Below, in pieces: positions 62,630-64,000 of a stretch of DNA of 64,000 nucleotides. The position numbers and the translations under genes are program-made. Below the pieces are notes generated by a model. That model did not search any database. It had not been told where the DNA came from and saw only the letters and a program-made list of their open reading frames with translations. Source of the stretch: NORP309 sp964352735. GTDB taxonomy: Bacteria; Pseudomonadota; Gammaproteobacteria; Xanthomonadales; Marinicellaceae. The stretch's first letter is position 1. Each line of letters begins with the position of its first letter. The DNA lies in NCBI GenBank assembly GCA_964352735.1, contig CAYGTC010000007.1:55587-119586 (forward strand), read 5' to 3'.

Positions 62630-64000
62630 ATGCCGAATCCCTCTCAATTATCTGAAAAAGAACGTGAGCAAGCAATGTTTCGCTTCAGGATAATTGAGCC
62701 ATTAATAAATAGGCATTCAAATTATTCTAAAGTATCAGAGAATCATTCAATTTCAATAAGCACACTTAAAAGATGGGTTAAGTTATATAATGATAATGGC
62801 TTATGTGGCCTAGTTAAAAAAAAGAGATCTGATAAAGGAGTTACCAAAATTGATCCTTTTTTGATACATTCAATTGAGGCTCTTCATCTTCACAAATCAC
62901 ATTTTTCAATAGCAACCATTCATAGATTAATTGAGCAATATTCAAAATCTAATGGATTTCAAACTCCGTCATACTCCTTCATCAGTAAATATATTTCTAA
63001 AATGCCAAAAGATATAAAAACATTGGCTCATAATGGGACTAAAACTTATGAAAACATTTATGAGTTATTATTTCTTAGAGAGTCTGTTAGATCAAATCAA
63101 ATCTGGCAAGCAGACCATACAATGTTAGATTTATTAGTAATTGATCAGGGAATTGAGAGAAGACCGTGGCTAACTATTATCCAAGATGATATGAGTAGAT
63201 CAATTGCTGGGTACTTTTTAACATTTGATTCTCCTTCATCCATGAATACATCATTAGCCTTAAGGCAAGCCATCTGGAGAAAAGATGAATCAGACTGGCC
63301 AATTTGCGGTATTCCAGAAGTATTATATACTGATCATGGTAGTGATTTCACATCAAGACATATCGAACAAGTATGTGTGGATCTCAAAATACAATTAATA
63401 TTTTCTAGTGTTGGAAAACCAAGAGGAAGAGGAAAAGTAGAACGTTTTTTTGAATCAATTAACCAAATGTTTTTAAGTTCATTACCGGGATATATAAATA
63501 GCAGTACAAAAGATAAGGATCTGTTAAACATTGAAACTTTAGATGCTTTGTTGAAAAAGTTTATTCTAAAAGTATACCATCAAAAAACTCACCCAGCCAT
63601 CAACTCCAATCCAATTGAATACTGGCAAAAAGATGGATTCCTTCCCAATCTTCCTGAATCATTAGAGAGTCTAGATCTTCTACTTATTACAGTAGTAAAA
63701 TCTCGAAAGGTGAGAAATATAGGAATAGCATTTTGTAATTTTATTTATTGTTCCCCAATACTTGCTTCCTATATTGGTGAAACTGTTTTTATCAGATATG
63801 ACCCACGCGACATATCAGAAATAAGGGTGTTTTATAATGATAAATATTTGTGCACAGCTATATGTTCTGATTTATCAGAGCATAGCATTAGCTTAGAACA
63901 AATTACAAAAGCACGGAAAAAAAGAAAAGCGGAATTATCTAAAAAAATTACATGGCTCTGCACAAGAGTCCTGTTTCATAATCTAGATTCTCAATATTTG
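62630..64000 (+). CDS. TniA/TnsB-like DDE transposase, 3' partial
   Basis: Open from ATG 62630 to the window end (457 codons, no stop). An N-terminal helix-turn-helix region (SKVSENHSISISTLKRWVKL) precedes an integrase-fold catalytic core with D162 (WQADHT), D235 (LYTDHGSDFTS) and E271 (RGKVERFF). The last two acidic residues are separated by 35 residues, the DD35E spacing of the retroviral integrase superfamily. RRPWLTIIQDDMSRSIAG, IWRKDESDWP and SSLPGY are typical of TniA/Mu-C-type transposases. The following 150 residues fit the Mu-type C-terminal beta domain. Partner ATPase (tniB) and tniQ genes would be expected just beyond the window. Confidence 0.85.
   Translation, partial: MPNPSQLSEKEREQAMFRFRIIEPLINRHSNYSKVSENHSISISTLKRWVKLYNDNGLCGLVKKKRSDKGVTKIDPFLIHSIEALHLHKSHFSIATIHRLIEQYSKSNGFQTPSYSFISKYISKMPKDIKTLAHNGTKTYENIYELLFLRESVRSNQIWQADHTMLDLLVIDQGIERRPWLTIIQDDMSRSIAGYFLTFDSPSSMNTSLALRQAIWRKDESDWPICGIPEVLYTDHGSDFTSRHIEQVCVDLKIQLIFSSVGKPRGRGKVERFFESINQMFLSSLPGYINSSTKDKDLLNIETLDALLKKFILKVYHQKTHPAINSNPIEYWQKDGFLPNLPESLESLDLLLITVVKSRKVRNIGIAFCNFIYCSPILASYIGETVFIRYDPRDISEIRVFYNDKYLCTAICSDLSEHSISLEQITKARKKRKAELSKKITWLCTRVLFHNLDSQYL

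Larger units (their letters stand above)
58480..64000. mobile_element. Putative Tn402/Tn7-like mobile island, left part
   Basis: The region runs from the broken S41 remnant to the window end. It contains a DUF262-ATPase-unknown operon, a serine resolvase and a divergent TniA/TnsB-like DDE transposase. This set resembles Tn402/Tn5053-type elements (tniA plus resolvase) carrying cargo. No terminal inverted repeat could be recognised at the left edge, and the right edge lies outside the window, so the boundaries are inferred. Confidence 0.5.

Noticed and set aside
58480..64000. CRISPR array or prophage
   Set aside because: No regularly spaced direct repeats and no phage structural, lysis or packaging genes were seen; the recombination genes are of transposon type.

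Overview
The window is an AT-rich bacterial chromosome segment from a gammaproteobacterium. The evidence is a complete division and cell wall (dcw) cluster in the enterobacterial order ending in lpxC, FtsZ ending in the typical LDIPAFLRNQAD tail, an lolB-ispE-tRNA-Gln-prs-rplY-pth block, a dapA-bamC pair and a fused aspartokinase/homoserine dehydrogenase. Gene content and base composition would fit a marine, Marinicella-like lineage, but that placement is a guess.

Layout. 1-213: 3' end of a PagL-like lipid A deacylase gene with an in-frame TGA inside its catalytic motif. 455-16740: the mra promoter with its MraZ operator, then mraZ-rsmH-ftsL-ftsI-murE-murF-mraY-ftsW-murG-murC-ddlB-ftsQ-ftsA-ftsZ-lpxC, mostly with 4-11 base overlaps. 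16770-18232: a DUF6491-type lipoprotein and an unknown secreted protein. 18402-25036: thrA, lolB, ispE, tRNA-Gln, prs, rplY, pth. 25139-34259: a cNMP-binding/rhodanese protein, an AmpG-like permease, a hydrolase, zapE, ftsEX, yceF and mrcA. 34419-46377: secreted enzymes (metallophosphoesterase, thioredoxin-fold lipoprotein, DPP IV), a DUF4252 protein, bcp, dapA-bamC, an MFS exporter, tolB and a YgjP-type peptidase. 46432-57404: a 1335-residue hybrid two-component sensor/regulator, a small secreted protein, a membrane TPR protein, a DUF1232 protein, an SDR/ALDH pair and an autoregulated MarR gene.

57436-64000 is the accessory part. A truncated S41 peptidase gene abuts the inverted 3' remnant of a different S41 gene. 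A mobile island starts close by. It carries a compact three-gene minus-strand operon (DUF262 protein, COG4938/DUF3696-type ATPase, unclassified 321-residue protein), a serine resolvase and, diverging from it, a TniA/TnsB-like DD35E transposase that runs off the window end. This operon is the best candidate for an undescribed, probably anti-phage, system.

A second signal is a roughly 20 bp near-palindrome that recurs, in one orientation, upstream of secreted-protein genes between 36 and 51 kb, with two degenerate copies. Other regulatory items are a 16 bp hairpin after ftsZ that is complementary to the ftsZ ribosome binding site, an 18 bp hairpin that swallows the ALDH stop codon, and paired perfect palindromes at the marR start.
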